Source: Alphaproteobacteria bacterium (GTDB taxonomy: Bacteria > Pseudomonadota > Alphaproteobacteria > Rhodospirillales > 2-02-FULL-58-16). From it: a DNA stretch of 37,225 bases. The stretch lies in contig JAJRSS010000251.1 of assembly GCA_024278615.1 (NCBI GenBank), positions 1 through 37,225 of the forward strand, written 5' to 3'. Position numbers and translations under genes: made by a program. Of the stretch, positions 1 to 10,304 are shown in pieces (the first letter of the stretch is position 1; each line of letters opens with the position of its first letter). The notes under the pieces were generated by a model. It made no database searches. It saw only the letters and a list, made by a program, of their open reading frames with translations, and had not been told where the DNA came from.

Positions 1-190
1 CAAATGGGCCGAAATTTGAATCCCAAATCGCAAGAAAACGACCTCCAAAACTACGTTTTCTTGCAAATTCCGTTACTTCAAATCCGCGAAAAGGCTCAGT
101 AAATCAAAGGCGTTTGGGGTTATTCACGGGGAACTGCTTCCCCGAAACAGACAAGGACCTAGCCGTTTCCAGCTAAGCCCTTGTTATTAT

Positions 191-267
191 TGGTCGGAGC
201 GATAGGATTTGAACCTACGACCCCTACACCCCCAGTGTAGTGCGCTACCAGACTGCGCCACGCTCCG
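191..267 (-). tRNA. tRNA-Pro, anticodon GGG, CCA encoded
   Basis: Reverse complement CGGAGCGTGGCGCAGTCTGGTAGCGCACTACACTGGGGGTGTAGGGGTCGTAGGTTCAAATCCTATCGCTCCGACCA: 7-bp acceptor stem, D-arm, anticodon stem CTACA/TGTAG with loop CTGGGGG, T-arm GGTTCAAATCC, 3' ACCA. Confidence 0.96.
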
Positions 268-353
268 TATTACCAGGATTTCCCGGCGCAATATACGCTC
301 CGGGCGAGCTGGGCGCAATCTCCAAGGAACGTATATCGAGGCCGGAAAGTACC

Positions 354-806
354 TTAGGCGCCCCGGAGAAGGTTCCGCAATTCCTTCAACTCAACGAGCA
401 CGGTTTCCAGCTCGGCGCGGCACTGGCCCTTGGCGGAGGCAGTGGCGCGGCCTGTGACAGAGTCGGCGATTTCGCCTTTACCGTTTCTTTCCCCCGAAGG
501 TTCCACCACCGCGCCCCGGGCGCCGTTCTGGCGGAGCAGCTTCTGGACTCCCTTGATGGTATAGCCATCTTCGTAAAGGAGGGAACGGATTTGCTCCAGA
601 AGGTCAACGTCCTCGGGCCGGTAATAGCGGCGGCCGCCGCCGCGCTTCATGGGCCGGACCTGGGGAAACTTGGTTTCCCAGAATCGAAGGACGTGCTGGG
701 GAAGGTTCAGCTTGGTGGCGACTTCACTGATGGTTCTGAAGGCGGCGGCCGATTTTCCGGTCCGCTGAGGTGTGGACTTTTCCGGCAGCGCTTGTGCCAT
801 GCTCAC
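354..806 (-). CDS. MerR-family transcriptional regulator
   Basis: 150 aa ORF with MerR helix-turn-helix signature ([48 protein letters not shown]), directly downstream of ihfA. Confidence 0.9.
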   Translation of the reverse strand: MSMAQALPEKSTPQRTGKSAAAFRTISEVATKLNLPQHVLRFWETKFPQVRPMKRGGGRRYYRPEDVDLLEQIRSLLYEDGYTIKGVQKLLRQNGARGAVVEPSGERNGKGEIADSVTGRATASAKGQCRAELETVLVELKELRNLLRGA

Positions 807-1117
807 GATGCTGCCCCAGGCTGCCTGTCTCTGTTGATGCGGTTCTTCAGCACCTGCGATGGACGGAACACCAGAACCTTCCGGGGGTGAATGGGAACCT
901 CTTCGCCGGTCTTCGGGTTGCGTCCAATCCGCTGCCCCTTTTGCCGGACGGTGAAACTTCCGAAGGAAGAAATTTTTACCGTTCCGCCTTTGGCCAAGGC
1001 ATTTGATACTTCGTTGAGAACGGCCTCGAGCAATTCCGCCGACTCATTTCTCGATAAGCCGACTTCCTGATAAACCGCTTCACTGAGTTGTGCGCGTGTG
1101 ACTGTTTTACCAGACAT
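803..1117 (-). CDS. ihfA: Integration host factor subunit alpha
   Basis: HU/IHF family sequence ([51 protein letters not shown]...[12 protein letters not shown]). ATG at 1117 preceded by a GGGCAGGG-type RBS is preferred over the upstream TTG at 1132. Confidence 0.94.
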   Translation of the reverse strand: MSGKTVTRAQLSEAVYQEVGLSRNESAELLEAVLNEVSNALAKGGTVKISSFGSFTVRQKGQRIGRNPKTGEEVPIHPRKVLVFRPSQVLKNRINRDRQPGAAS

Positions 1118-1242
1118 ACCACCCTGCCCCAAGCTAACCCCAATTTATTTCCAATCCCGATTAAAACGTATCGCTAGAGGCCCTAAGGGTCAACCGCTAA
1201 GGCCCACTAAAGGGTATCATTTTCCATATTTAGGTAGAAAAT

Positions 1243-2220
1243 CTACCAGCGAACGAGGCTAGAGCCCCATGTCAGGCCGCCACCCATGGCCTCCATGAGG
1301 ATCAGGTTACCGGGCTTTATCCTGCCATCTCGAACGGCTTCATCCAGGGCAAGGGGGATGGATGCCGCTGACGTATTTGCATGATGGTCTACGGTAAGAA
1401 CGATGCGGTCACTGGGCATCCCCAATTTTCGGGCCGTACTGTCGATAATTCGCTTGTTGGCTTGATGGGGAACAAGCCAATCGATATCCCCGCAGTTCAG
1501 GCCATTGGCTTCAAGGGCCTCTTCCGCCACTTCGGCAAGCCGGACGACCGCGTGGCGAAAAACCTCTTTGCCCAACATGCGAAGATGACCGACGGTGCCG
1601 GTGCTTGAAGGACCCCCGTCAACGTAAAGCAAATCGGTTAGGCTGCCGTCGGAATGCAGGTGGGTGGATAACACGCCGGCACCGCCGTCAGGGTTTTCTC
1701 CAGCCGCGGTGGCGCTCAATATCACCGCACCAGCGCCATCGCCGAACAGCACGCAGGTGGACCGGTCCTCCCAGTCCAGTATCCGGGAAAAGGTTTCGGC
1801 ACCAACCAGAAGTACGTTCCCGGCCTGGCCAGCACGGATGAAGTTATCGGCCAAGGACAGGCCGTAAATGAAGCCCGAACACACCGCCTGGAGGTCGAAA
1901 GCGGCCCCTTTCTCCATGCCCAGCATGGCCTGGACCCGGGTGGCGGTGGCGGGAAATGTGTTGTCCGGGGTGGCCGTCGCGACGATAACCATGTCCAGGT
2001 CCCGGGCATCTAATCCTGCGCTTTCAAGCGCCTTCCGGGATGCCTTCAGTGCCAGATCCGAAGTGTGTTCTCCTTCAGCCGCGATATGCCGTTGGCGAAT
2101 GCCCGTGCGGGTAAATATCCACTCGTCGCTGGTATCGATCCTGGTTGCCAGTTCGGCGTTTGTAAGGATTTTTTCCGGTACGTATGAGCCGGTCCCGGTG
2201 ATCCTGGCCCGTGGTGTCAT
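1243..2220 (-). CDS. fabH: Beta-ketoacyl-ACP synthase III
   Basis: 325 aa; FabH motifs ([56 protein letters not shown]). 4-bp overlap with plsX. Confidence 0.97.
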   Translation of the reverse strand: MTPRARITGTGSYVPEKILTNAELATRIDTSDEWIFTRTGIRQRHIAAEGEHTSDLALKASRKALESAGLDARDLDMVIVATATPDNTFPATATRVQAMLGMEKGAAFDLQAVCSGFIYGLSLADNFIRAGQAGNVLLVGAETFSRILDWEDRSTCVLFGDGAGAVILSATAAGENPDGGAGVLSTHLHSDGSLTDLLYVDGGPSSTGTVGHLRMLGKEVFRHAVVRLAEVAEEALEANGLNCGDIDWLVPHQANKRIIDSTARKLGMPSDRIVLTVDHHANTSAASIPLALDEAVRDGRIKPGNLILMEAMGGGLTWGSSLVRW

Positions 2221-3269
2221 TGGCTGGTGACTGCTTCCTTGTCGGTCACCAGGCCTTCGCTCAGTCGGGCGAAATCCTCGCGAATGGAATCATTCAGACG
2301 GTCAGTGATCATTTCCGCCGCCACGCTGATGGCGTTGGCAAACCCCAGTGAATCGGTGTTGCCGTGACTCTTGACGCAGATGCCGTTGAGGCCGAGGAAC
2401 ATGGCGCCGTTATACCGGCGCGGGTCGACACGCCGGCGGAATTTTTCCAACGCCGGCCTTGCCAGAAGGGCCCCTACCCTGGATAAAAGTGAACTGCTCA
2501 AGGCCTCCTTGAGGAAAGCGCCAAACATCTTGGCCGTGCCTTCGGTGGTTTTCAGGGCGATATTGCCGGTAAAGCCGTCGGTGACGACCACGTCCACTGT
2601 GCCGGCGCCTATATCGTCACCTTCAACAAAGCCATAAAATTTGATCGGCAGGTCGGAATTCATCAGTATGGACGAAGCCCGTTTGACCGCTTCGTTCCCC
2701 TTGGCTCCTTCTTCGCCAACATTCAGGATACCGATGGTCGGTTGATTAAGGCCGAGGACGTTACGGGCGAACACCTCGCCCATGACCGCGAACTGTACCA
2801 GATTGTCGGCGTTGCATTCCACGTTGGCACCCAGGTCCAGCATTACGGATTCGCCTCTGCGGGTGGGAAAGTACGTGGCAATGGCGGGACGGTCGATGCC
2901 AGGCAGGGTCTTGAGGACGAACTTCGCCATAGCCATCAGCGCCCCGGTATTGCCGGCGGAAACCACTCCATCGGCTTCACCGTCACCCACCGCATTGATA
3001 GCCAGCCTCATGCTGGACTTGCGGCCTCCGCGCAGGGCGGCGGCCGGTTTTGCATCGTCGGTAATCACCTCCGGGGCGTGGTGGATCTCAGTGATATCTT
3101 TAACCCGGGAATTTGTCTCGAGCAAAGGCGTCAACACGCGTTCGTCTCCATAAAGGAGGAAGCGAATTGGCGGTGATTTTTCGACCGCGATGCCGATCCC
3201 CTCGACGACCATTCGCGGAGCGGCGCTGCCGCCCATGGCGTCAAGTGAGAGCGTCAAAGGCTTTTTCAA
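2217..3269 (-). CDS. plsX: Phosphate acyltransferase PlsX
   Basis: 350 aa; PlsX motifs ([42 protein letters not shown]). Confidence 0.97.
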   Translation of the reverse strand: MKKPLTLSLDAMGGSAAPRMVVEGIGIAVEKSPPIRFLLYGDERVLTPLLETNSRVKDITEIHHAPEVITDDAKPAAALRGGRKSSMRLAINAVGDGEADGVVSAGNTGALMAMAKFVLKTLPGIDRPAIATYFPTRRGESVMLDLGANVECNADNLVQFAVMGEVFARNVLGLNQPTIGILNVGEEGAKGNEAVKRASSILMNSDLPIKFYGFVEGDDIGAGTVDVVVTDGFTGNIALKTTEGTAKMFGAFLKEALSSSLLSRVGALLARPALEKFRRRVDPRRYNGAMFLGLNGICVKSHGNTDSLGFANAISVAAEMITDRLNDSIREDFARLSEGLVTDKEAVTSQ

Positions 3270-3350
3270 GAAAAGATGCCTTCGTTGCTGATGACAGATT
3301 CGATGCTAGTTTAGCCTACATCAGGATAAACGATACCTACTATAGGGTGT

Positions 3351-3536
3351 TTAGGCGGCGCTTTCCGCTTCGACGATTTCGCGCCCGTTATATTGGCCGC
3401 AAGCGGAACAAATATGGTGCGGCCGCTTCAGTTCGCCACAACCGGGGCACTCGGCGAAGGACGCGGATTTCAGCGAGTCGTGAGAGCGGCGCATATTTCG
3501 GCGCGACGTGGAGATCTTCTTCTTGGGAACAGCCAT
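3351..3536 (-). CDS. rpmF: 50S ribosomal protein L32 (zinc-ribbon, four-Cys form)
   Basis: 61 aa [22 protein letters not shown] with CPGC...CSAC pair; plsX-rpmF neighbourhood. Confidence 0.97.
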   Translation of the reverse strand: MAVPKKKISTSRRNMRRSHDSLKSASFAECPGCGELKRPHHICSACGQYNGREIVEAESAA

Positions 3537-3626
3537 TTTCTTAATACTTTCAGTAGGGTTCCCGAACCGGGAATTTGGTGACTACTTAACCAATATCAGG
3601 GGTTTGGGCAAGGCGGATTGGGGGTC

Positions 3627-4196
3627 CTATTTTGGCTTTTCTTCGCCATCGGCCATAAACCTGGACAGGGAGGCAAAGGGACCGGAGGGAACGCCATCCG
3701 GGCCGGATTTCCCTGAATCCCCGGATTTCCTAGCCAAACCGGTAAAAACAGCGCCGGAAGCGCGGGGAAACGGGTCAATTTCCAGGGCCAGTTGTTCGGC
3801 CACCGCTTGGCCCAGGTCAATGATTCCGTCAATAATGAGGTCGGGTGGTTCGTGTCCGCTGGCGGGAATGGTAATGTCGCCGTCCCCAGGAATATCCCCT
3901 ACCCCTTCATCCGCAGTGTAGGTTCTCTCGAAATCAGCGGCTATCAGGCTCTCTACCGGTTTCAAGGTAACGACGCATTTTTGAACTACGGTAGCATCCA
4001 GATGTCCTGTCATGGTGATTACAGCCCTTTCCGCCGGGTTGAAGCGTAATTCCGCCTCCAGGGTCCTTATGGTGACTACCCCCAACAGGTCGGCCAGATT
4101 GGCCCGCTCCCGGCCGTTGGCGCTGATATGATGGGCGGAAGAGAAAATTTTCCCCTCTTCCACCGCCAGGGGACGGGAAAATTCAGGTCCGTTCAT
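3627..4196 (-). CDS. DUF177 / YceD-like protein
   Basis: 189 aa ORF upstream of rpmF; contains the D..V.QKCVVTLKPVES and DLGQAVAEQLALEIDPFPR segments typical of DUF177. Confidence 0.85.
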   Translation of the reverse strand: MNGPEFSRPLAVEEGKIFSSAHHISANGRERANLADLLGVVTIRTLEAELRFNPAERAVITMTGHLDATVVQKCVVTLKPVESLIAADFERTYTADEGVGDIPGDGDITIPASGHEPPDLIIDGIIDLGQAVAEQLALEIDPFPRASGAVFTGLARKSGDSGKSGPDGVPSGPFASLSRFMADGEEKPK

Positions 4197-4840
4197 GACG
4201 CCCCTTCGTTTTTCAAGGTCGCCCCGGAGCCAAGGTCCGGCCCCTGGTCTGTTTTTTCCCCCACGTCGATGCCTGGGGGTGGCCCAAAAGCGACTTCTCC
4301 CGCAGCCAGCGCCTCCAGGGGAAGGGCTGCCAGCCGGTCGGTTTCACGCCGCAGGTAAGCGGCGATGCGGGCCGGGTTTTCCACTTCTTCGGGGGATTCC
4401 GGGAAGATATTTCGCCCAATGGCGGCTGCCACGGCGGTAAAGCCATTGTCCTGGGAGGCAAGCGCCTTGTCATAGGCGGTTACACGGCCATAAAAGGCGG
4501 ATACCATATCCTTGATGCGCCGGCTTACGCCCAGGTCGCCGACCCCCATTTCGCGAAGGTTTTGGTCCATGTCGGTAAACATGGTATCGAAAACCGCCTG
4601 CGCAAGTTCCCGCGTCCGAGGTTCCTTCGAACGCTCGGCGGAATTTTTCAGCCGGTGAAGGATGAGGAAAATATGGAGGGTGATCATGTCAAATCGACCG
4701 TCTACGGTGTCGGGAACGCCACAGAAGGTGTAGAATGCCGGCTGCCGTGATTGATGGACCACCGTCTCATATAGTTTGGTGGCGGCCTGGACCGTGTGTC
4801 GGTCGCTGAAAGGCCAGATGGACTTCATGGTCAAACTCAT
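4193..4840 (-). CDS. Ubiquinol-cytochrome c chaperone (CBP3/UQCC1-like) family protein
   Basis: Sequence YTFCGVPDTVDGRFDMITLHIFLILHRLK...QAVFDTMFTDMDQNLREMGVGDLGVSRRIKDMVSAFYGRV is characteristic of the family; 4-bp overlap with DUF177. ORF extends to 4852; MSLTMKS start preferred. Confidence 0.88.
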   Translation of the reverse strand: MSLTMKSIWPFSDRHTVQAATKLYETVVHQSRQPAFYTFCGVPDTVDGRFDMITLHIFLILHRLKNSAERSKEPRTRELAQAVFDTMFTDMDQNLREMGVGDLGVSRRIKDMVSAFYGRVTAYDKALASQDNGFTAVAAAIGRNIFPESPEEVENPARIAAYLRRETDRLAALPLEALAAGEVAFGPPPGIDVGEKTDQGPDLGSGATLKNEGAS

Positions 4841-4998
4841 GGGAATCACCAATGCCGGATCGCCAGCATGGTGCCGTCTCGTCGGCTACATTGACACAAT
4901 CCGGTCAGGGATGCGATTTTTTGGCTATTGTGGATTTCGCTCCGTGGAAGACGGTTGACCGGGCTGGGGCTCCGAAAACCATGGCAAGGCAGTACAAT

Positions 4999-5460
4999 AT
5001 GTTTAAAATCAATCATATAAAAAAGTTTTCTCATATTTTAGCAGGGATTGGCCTCGCTCTTGCCCTGACCGCCTGTGCGCCACGGCTTGAAACCCGCGGT
5101 AACCTGCCGGACCCGGACCGGCTGGCCGAAATCACCCCTGGTGAGCACACCCGGGACGAAGTAGCCGAAATACTCGGATCACCGTCCAGTACTGCGGTTT
5201 TTGATCAGGAAACCTGGTACTACATCAGTGAAAAGACGGAAACCCTGGCCTTCTTCGAGCCAGAAATTACCGAACGTCAGGTGGTCATCCTCACCTTCGA
5301 TGCGGAAGGCGTGGTTTCGGGCATAAAGACCCTCAAAGCTGAAGACGGCCGGTTCATTGAACCCGTGGACCGGATCACCCCGACGGCGGGTAAGGAAATT
5401 ACCTTCCTGGATCAGCTTTTCGGCAATTTCGCCCGCTTCCGTAAAGACGCACCGAAATAA
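4999..5460 (+). CDS. Outer membrane assembly lipoprotein, BamE/SmpA/OmlA family
   Basis: Lipoprotein signal (ALALTACAP) and BamE-like segment (LAEITPGEHTRDEVAEILGSPSSTAVFDQETWYYISEK). Start at MFKINH with upstream AAGG; ORF is open to 4852. Confidence 0.88.
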   Translation: MFKINHIKKFSHILAGIGLALALTACAPRLETRGNLPDPDRLAEITPGEHTRDEVAEILGSPSSTAVFDQETWYYISEKTETLAFFEPEITERQVVILTFDAEGVVSGIKTLKAEDGRFIEPVDRITPTAGKEITFLDQLFGNFARFRKDAPK

Positions 5461-5487
5461 TCCGTCGGATTTCCATTTTCCGCCAGC

Positions 5488-7596
5488 TTAGTGGGCCAGC
5501 ATGGCAAGCAGCAATAGGGCGACGATGTTGGTAATCTTGATCATCGGATTGACCGCCGGGCCAGCGGTATCCTTGTAGGGATCGCCAACCGTATCGCCGG
5601 TCACCGCCGCCTTGTGGGCTTCCGAACCCTTGCCGCCGTGATGGCCGTCTTCGATGTATTTTTTGGCGTTGTCCCAGGCGCCGCCACCCGCCGTCATGGA
5701 GATGGCGACGAACAGCCCGGTGACGATCACTCCCAGCAGCATGGCGCCCAGCGCTGCAAAGGCGGCCGATTTGCCGGCGATGGCAAAGATAACGAAATAG
5801 ACCACCACTGGCGCCAAAACGGGCAGCAGCGACGGCACCACCATTTCCTTGATCGCCGCCTTGGTCAACAGGTCGACACAGCGGCCGTATTCCGGTTTGG
5901 TCGTCCCTTCCATGATGCCGGGGATTTCCTTGAACTGGCGGCGCACTTCGTTGACCACCGATCCGGCGGCGCGGCCCACCGCCGTCATGCCCAAGGCACC
6001 GAAAAGGTAGGGCAGCATGCCGCCCAGCAAAAGCCCTACCACCACGTAGGGGTTTGAAAGGGCGAAATTCAATTGTACGCCCTCAAAGTAGGGATACTTG
6101 GAGCTGTTGGCGATAAAATACTCCAAATCCTGGGTATAAGCGCCGAACAGCACCAGGGCACCCAATCCGGCGGAACCGATGGCATAGCCCTTTGTCACCG
6201 CCTTGGTGGTGTTGCCGACGGCGTCCAATGCGTCGGTGGTCTTACGGACTTCCTCATCCAGGTCGGCCATTTCGGCGATTCCACCGGCGTTGTCGGTAAC
6301 CGGGCCATAGGCGTCCAGGGCCACCACCATGCCGGCAAGGGCCAACATGGCCGTCACCGCGACGGCGATACCCAGGAGCCCCCCCAGCAAGTAGGTGACA
6401 ATGATGGCGGCGCAGATGATCAGCGCCGGGACGGCCGTTGCTTCCATGGAAATGGCCAGCCCTTGAATGACGTTGGTTCCGTGCCCGGTTTCGGAGGATT
6501 TGGCGATTGAGCGAACTGGGCGGTACTCGGTGGAGGTATAGTATTCGGTCACCCAGATGATCAGGCCGGTAACCACCAGCCCGGTGACAGCAGACAAGTA
6601 AAGGCTCATGCCCGTAAAGGATTTGCCTGGAATGCTGATTGCCGTATCAATGCCGATGACTATATCGATCACCGGGTAGATGACCACCGCCGACATCACC
6701 GCACAGGCGACGAAGCCCTTGTACAGGGCGCCCATGATGTTGCCGCTGGCGCCAAGACGGACAAAGTAGGTGGAAATGACGGAAGTAATGATGCAAACAG
6801 CGCCGATGGCTAACGGAAGCATCATGAACTGCGCCATAAGGGGCGAATCAGCAAAAAAGATGGAACCCAGGACCATGGTCGCCACCATCGATACGACATA
6901 GGTTTCAAAAAGGTCGGCAGCCATGCCGGCACAATCGCCCACGTTGTCGCCAACATTATCGGCGATGGTTGCCGGGTTGCGGGGATCGTCTTCGGGGATT
7001 CCGGCTTCTACCTTACCTACCAGATCGGCGCCCACATCGGCGCCCTTGGTGAAGATGCCGCCGCCAAGCCGGGCGAAAATGGAAATCAGCGAAGCGCCGA
7101 AGGCCAGTCCTATGAGGGGCTCCACCAGGTCGCGCCCCTCATTACCGATGGCAAGTAAAACGCCGTAATAAGCAGCCACCGCCAGCAAGGCCAGGCCCGC
7201 CACCAACATCCCCGTGATGGCGCCGGCCTTGAAGGCGATATCCAGTCCCCGAGCCAGGCTCTGCCGGGCGCCTTCCGCCGTACGAACGTTGGCCCGAACC
7301 GAGATATTCATGCCGACGTAACCAGCCGCACCCGAAAGCACGGCGCCGATGACGAAACCGGCGGCCATTTGCCATCCTGCCCAAAGGAACAAGATCACGG
7401 CGACAACGACCCCAACCATGGCAATGGTGGTGTATTGACGATTAAGGTAGGCTGCCGCCCCCTCCTGCACCGCCGCAGAAATTTCCTGCATACGCTGGGT
7501 GCCGGCGCTGGCGCTGAGAATCACCCGGCTGGTGTAGATGCCGTAAATAAGAGCCACCACACCACAGGCGATAACGAAGTAAAACATGTTCGACAT
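5488..7596 (-). CDS. hppA: Membrane-bound proton-translocating pyrophosphatase
   Basis: About 700 aa, many TM segments; H+-PPase motifs ([75 protein letters not shown]). MSNMFYF start preferred over the ORF start at 7692. Confidence 0.97.
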   Translation of the reverse strand: MSNMFYFVIACGVVALIYGIYTSRVILSASAGTQRMQEISAAVQEGAAAYLNRQYTTIAMVGVVVAVILFLWAGWQMAAGFVIGAVLSGAAGYVGMNISVRANVRTAEGARQSLARGLDIAFKAGAITGMLVAGLALLAVAAYYGVLLAIGNEGRDLVEPLIGLAFGASLISIFARLGGGIFTKGADVGADLVGKVEAGIPEDDPRNPATIADNVGDNVGDCAGMAADLFETYVVSMVATMVLGSIFFADSPLMAQFMMLPLAIGAVCIITSVISTYFVRLGASGNIMGALYKGFVACAVMSAVVIYPVIDIVIGIDTAISIPGKSFTGMSLYLSAVTGLVVTGLIIWVTEYYTSTEYRPVRSIAKSSETGHGTNVIQGLAISMEATAVPALIICAAIIVTYLLGGLLGIAVAVTAMLALAGMVVALDAYGPVTDNAGGIAEMADLDEEVRKTTDALDAVGNTTKAVTKGYAIGSAGLGALVLFGAYTQDLEYFIANSSKYPYFEGVQLNFALSNPYVVVGLLLGGMLPYLFGALGMTAVGRAAGSVVNEVRRQFKEIPGIMEGTTKPEYGRCVDLLTKAAIKEMVVPSLLPVLAPVVVYFVIFAIAGKSAAFAALGAMLLGVIVTGLFVAISMTAGGGAWDNAKKYIEDGHHGGKGSEAHKAAVTGDTVGDPYKDTAGPAVNPMIKITNIVALLLLAMLAH

Positions 7597-7795
7597 GCCG
7601 GTAAATCCTCTTTTAGCTTGGGGAACGTCTATCTGGAGAACATCTTGGCCAACAACCTCCGGTTCACGCCTTATACGCCGTAAACCCGCCAACCCCTATG
7701 TTCATGAAAAACCGGAGGGAAAATGCCAGAGGCCAACCACCAAAGCAACCAAGTTTTCCCGTGTCGGAGCATATTTTAACCTAAAAGGTAATGCC

Positions 7796-8260
7796 CTAAC
7801 GGGGCGGATTTGCCATTACCCCCTGGACCAGGACTTCCTTCACTACCCCTTCTCCCAGCACCCGGTCGGCCACGACTTTCAGCCGTTTCTTGATTATGGT
7901 GATGTCAATTTGGGGCTCCCGCCTCAGATACCGGGGGATATGCTGGTATAAATCCCTCAGGAAGGCGTCGCTGAGCCGGGGTTTCGCACGGGTGATCAGT
8001 TGTATGTCCTCACTCGATTGGGCCTCCAGACTGACGGCAAGTTGGATGTTTCCGATCACCTCGTTGCCCTTGATCAACGGAACCGAAAGAGGGTCCAATT
8101 GGACAAAACGGGGTTTCTCAATGCTACTCTCTTCTTCCTTCTTTACTTCTTCAGGCCCTGCCAGGTTTTCAAAGGGGCCTATTTTCTGCCAATACATGAT
8201 ACCGGCGGCGATTCCCGCCAGCAGGAGGACAATGCCCAAAGCGATCAGTAATTTCTTCAT
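7796..8260 (-). CDS. FliL-like membrane protein (flagellar basal body-associated FliL family, paralog type)
   Basis: 154 aa, N-terminal TM helix followed by a FliL-like periplasmic domain (FVQLDPLSVPLIKGNEVIGNIQLAVSLEAQSSEDIQLITRAKPRLSDAFLRDLYQHI). Confidence 0.6.
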   Translation of the reverse strand: MKKLLIALGIVLLLAGIAAGIMYWQKIGPFENLAGPEEVKKEEESSIEKPRFVQLDPLSVPLIKGNEVIGNIQLAVSLEAQSSEDIQLITRAKPRLSDAFLRDLYQHIPRYLRREPQIDITIIKKRLKVVADRVLGEGVVKEVLVQGVMANPPR

Positions 8261-8329
8261 GGCCGTTCAGCGCCTTGCCGGTGTTCCTTGGTATAACAGG
8301 CCCCTTCCGGCGTCGACATCCCAAACAAT

Positions 8330-9343
8330 TTAAAAATGACGGTAACCGCTGGATGGGAGTGGAATCTCGGCCCCCGTCCCGTCAACGATGCGGACCCCTG
8401 GTTTTCGTCCCATTTTTTCCTTATCAGGCTTGGCGATCCGGCCGACGGCGGTCAAGGGCAGGCCCAGGCGGTCCGAAATCAGGGCCAAATCACCGGCCGC
8501 CGTTTCGGGAGCGGCAAAAAGCAGTTCATAGTCGTCGCCGCCGCCCAGCACGCTCTCCCTTAGCGGCGGCGTTCCTTCTACGGCAACGCGGGCCGCGGGG
8601 GACAAGGGGATTCGCTCCCACTCCAAAACCGCCTCCACGCCCGAGGCGGTGGCTATGTGGCCCAGGTCGGCCGCCAATCCATCGGAAATGTCGATGCACC
8701 CATGGGCAATGCCAACCAGGGCCTGACCCAGTTCCACCCGGGGCCGGGGCCGGCTGAAGCGTTGGACAAGATATTCGGCGTGGGGGGAATCGAGGCCCGG
8801 AAGTTTGCCTTGCAGGGCGAGGAGCCCCAGGGCGCCGTCGCCGATGGTGCCGGAAACATAGATGGTGTCCCCGGAGCGGGCGCCGGAGCGGAGCAGTGCC
8901 TTCCCCTCGGCCACCCAGCCGAAAGCGGTAAGGGTCAGGCACACCGGGCCCGGCGTCGCCACCGTATCGCCGCCAACCAGGGTGATGCCGTAGGTTTGTT
9001 GCTCCACGCCGAGAGCGGCGGCAAACCGGTCCAGCCAGATATCGTCCACGTCTTCCGGCAAGGCCAGGGAAAGGGTGTAATGGGCCGGCCTTGCGCCCAT
9101 GGCCGCCAAGTACGAAAGGTTTACCGCCAACAGCCGGACGGCGATATTTTCGGCGGGTGTGTCTTGCGGAAAGTGTATGCCCCGGATCAGGGTATCCACG
9201 GTAACCACCAAGCGGTGGTTCTTCATGGTTTCCAGTACGGCGGCGTCATCGGTGAGGGACAGGGCGCCCGGTTCGCCTTCGGCCAGGGGGGTGAAACAGC
9301 GGGCGATGGTCTCGAACTCACCGGCTCTTGGCGGCCCGGTCAT
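8330..9343 (-). CDS. thiL: Thiamine-monophosphate kinase
   Basis: 337 aa; ThiL motifs (GEFETIARCFTPLAEG, LTDDAAVL, GGDTVATPGPVCLTLTAFGWV, DISDGLAADLGHIA, GGDDYELLFAAP). Confidence 0.96.
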   Translation of the reverse strand: MTGPPRAGEFETIARCFTPLAEGEPGALSLTDDAAVLETMKNHRLVVTVDTLIRGIHFPQDTPAENIAVRLLAVNLSYLAAMGARPAHYTLSLALPEDVDDIWLDRFAAALGVEQQTYGITLVGGDTVATPGPVCLTLTAFGWVAEGKALLRSGARSGDTIYVSGTIGDGALGLLALQGKLPGLDSPHAEYLVQRFSRPRPRVELGQALVGIAHGCIDISDGLAADLGHIATASGVEAVLEWERIPLSPAARVAVEGTPPLRESVLGGGDDYELLFAAPETAAGDLALISDRLGLPLTAVGRIAKPDKEKMGRKPGVRIVDGTGAEIPLPSSGYRHF

Positions 9344-9828
9344 TCCGGCTCCAATTCCCTGGCCTCCGCTTCTTGCGCCCTTAGGGTGCGGGCCAGCCGG
9401 TCGAGGATACCGTTGACCATGGCGGCTTCCGCCTCGTCGAAAAATGCATGAGCCACGTCCACATACTCGTTGATGATCACGGCGGCGGGAATTTCGCCCA
9501 GGGTAAGCAGTTCAAAGGTTCCGGCCCGGAGGATAATGCGGAGCAGGGTTTCCAGGCGGTTCAGGCTCAGTCTGCCGCTAAGGGCCGGTTCGATCATCCC
9601 GTCCAGGTCCGGGATCCGCTCGGTCACGCCGCGCACCAGACCGGTCAGCAGTTCGCTGTCCGGCTCCACCAGCGAGGGCTGGCCAGGTTCGGCGGGCCAC
9701 CGGTTCTGCAGGAAATCACGAAGCACGGGGTCGGCGGCGGCGCCGGCGACTTCCATTTCATAGAGGGCCTGTACGGCGGCCAGCCGGGCAGCGCTTCGGC
9801 CGCCGGCGGGCTTGCCCGCCACGGTCAC
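9340..9828 (-). CDS. nusB: Transcription antitermination factor NusB
   Basis: NusB signature (RSAARLAAVQALYEMEVAG ... LDGMIEPALSGRLSLNRLETLLRIILRAGTFELL...EIPAAVIINEYVDVAHAFFDEAEAAMVNGILDRLAR). GTG at 9828 overlaps the ribH stop; ORF is open to 9930. Confidence 0.95.
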   Translation of the reverse strand: MTVAGKPAGGRSAARLAAVQALYEMEVAGAAADPVLRDFLQNRWPAEPGQPSLVEPDSELLTGLVRGVTERIPDLDGMIEPALSGRLSLNRLETLLRIILRAGTFELLTLGEIPAAVIINEYVDVAHAFFDEAEAAMVNGILDRLARTLRAQEAEARELEPE

Positions 9829-10301
9829 TGTACTCCGAGACGAAGGTGCTTTTTGACCTCCATCATTCTCAGGCAGGCGCGGGCCACGTCCCCGCCTTTG
9901 TTTTTCTGCTCCACGGCGGCACGGGCCCAAGCCTGATCGCGGGTTTCACAGGTCAGAACCCCGTACCCCAAGGCGATGCTGTAGGTGGTGGTCAGATCCA
10001 TGAGCGCGCGGGCGGATTCCCTGCAAACATAGTCGTAGTGCGTGGTATCACCCCGGATGACGCAGCCCAAGGCTATAAAACCGCTATAGCGAACCGATGC
10101 CGAGCCCACTTCCATGGAATGAATGGCGTAGCGGATCGCCGCCGGTAATTCGAAAGCGCCTGGAACGGCCAACCGTTCATGGGAGACACCGGCGTCGTCC
10201 AGGGCCTGGATGGCGCCTTTCGCCAATTCGTCCGCGATGTCTTCGTAAAAGCGGCCTTCAACGATCAGGACACGGGGTGCGTCGGTCATTTTACGGGTCA
10301 C
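9825..10301 (-). CDS. ribH: 6,7-dimethyl-8-ribityllumazine synthase
   Basis: 158 aa; RibH motifs (VLIVEGRFYEDIADEL, VPGAFELPAAIRYA, ALGCVIRGDTTHYDYVCRESARALMDL). Confidence 0.97.
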   Translation of the reverse strand: MTRKMTDAPRVLIVEGRFYEDIADELAKGAIQALDDAGVSHERLAVPGAFELPAAIRYAIHSMEVGSASVRYSGFIALGCVIRGDTTHYDYVCRESARALMDLTTTYSIALGYGVLTCETRDQAWARAAVEQKNKGGDVARACLRMMEVKKHLRLGVQ

Positions 10302-10304
10302 CCC

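Noticed and set aside
5461-5487. Bidirectional terminator between bamE-like gene and hppA
   Set aside because: The 27-bp gap has no clear inverted repeat with a T-run.
8657-9451. 264-aa plus-strand ORF antisense to thiL/nusB
   Set aside because: Same antisense GC-bias artefact; thiL on the minus strand has clear family motifs.
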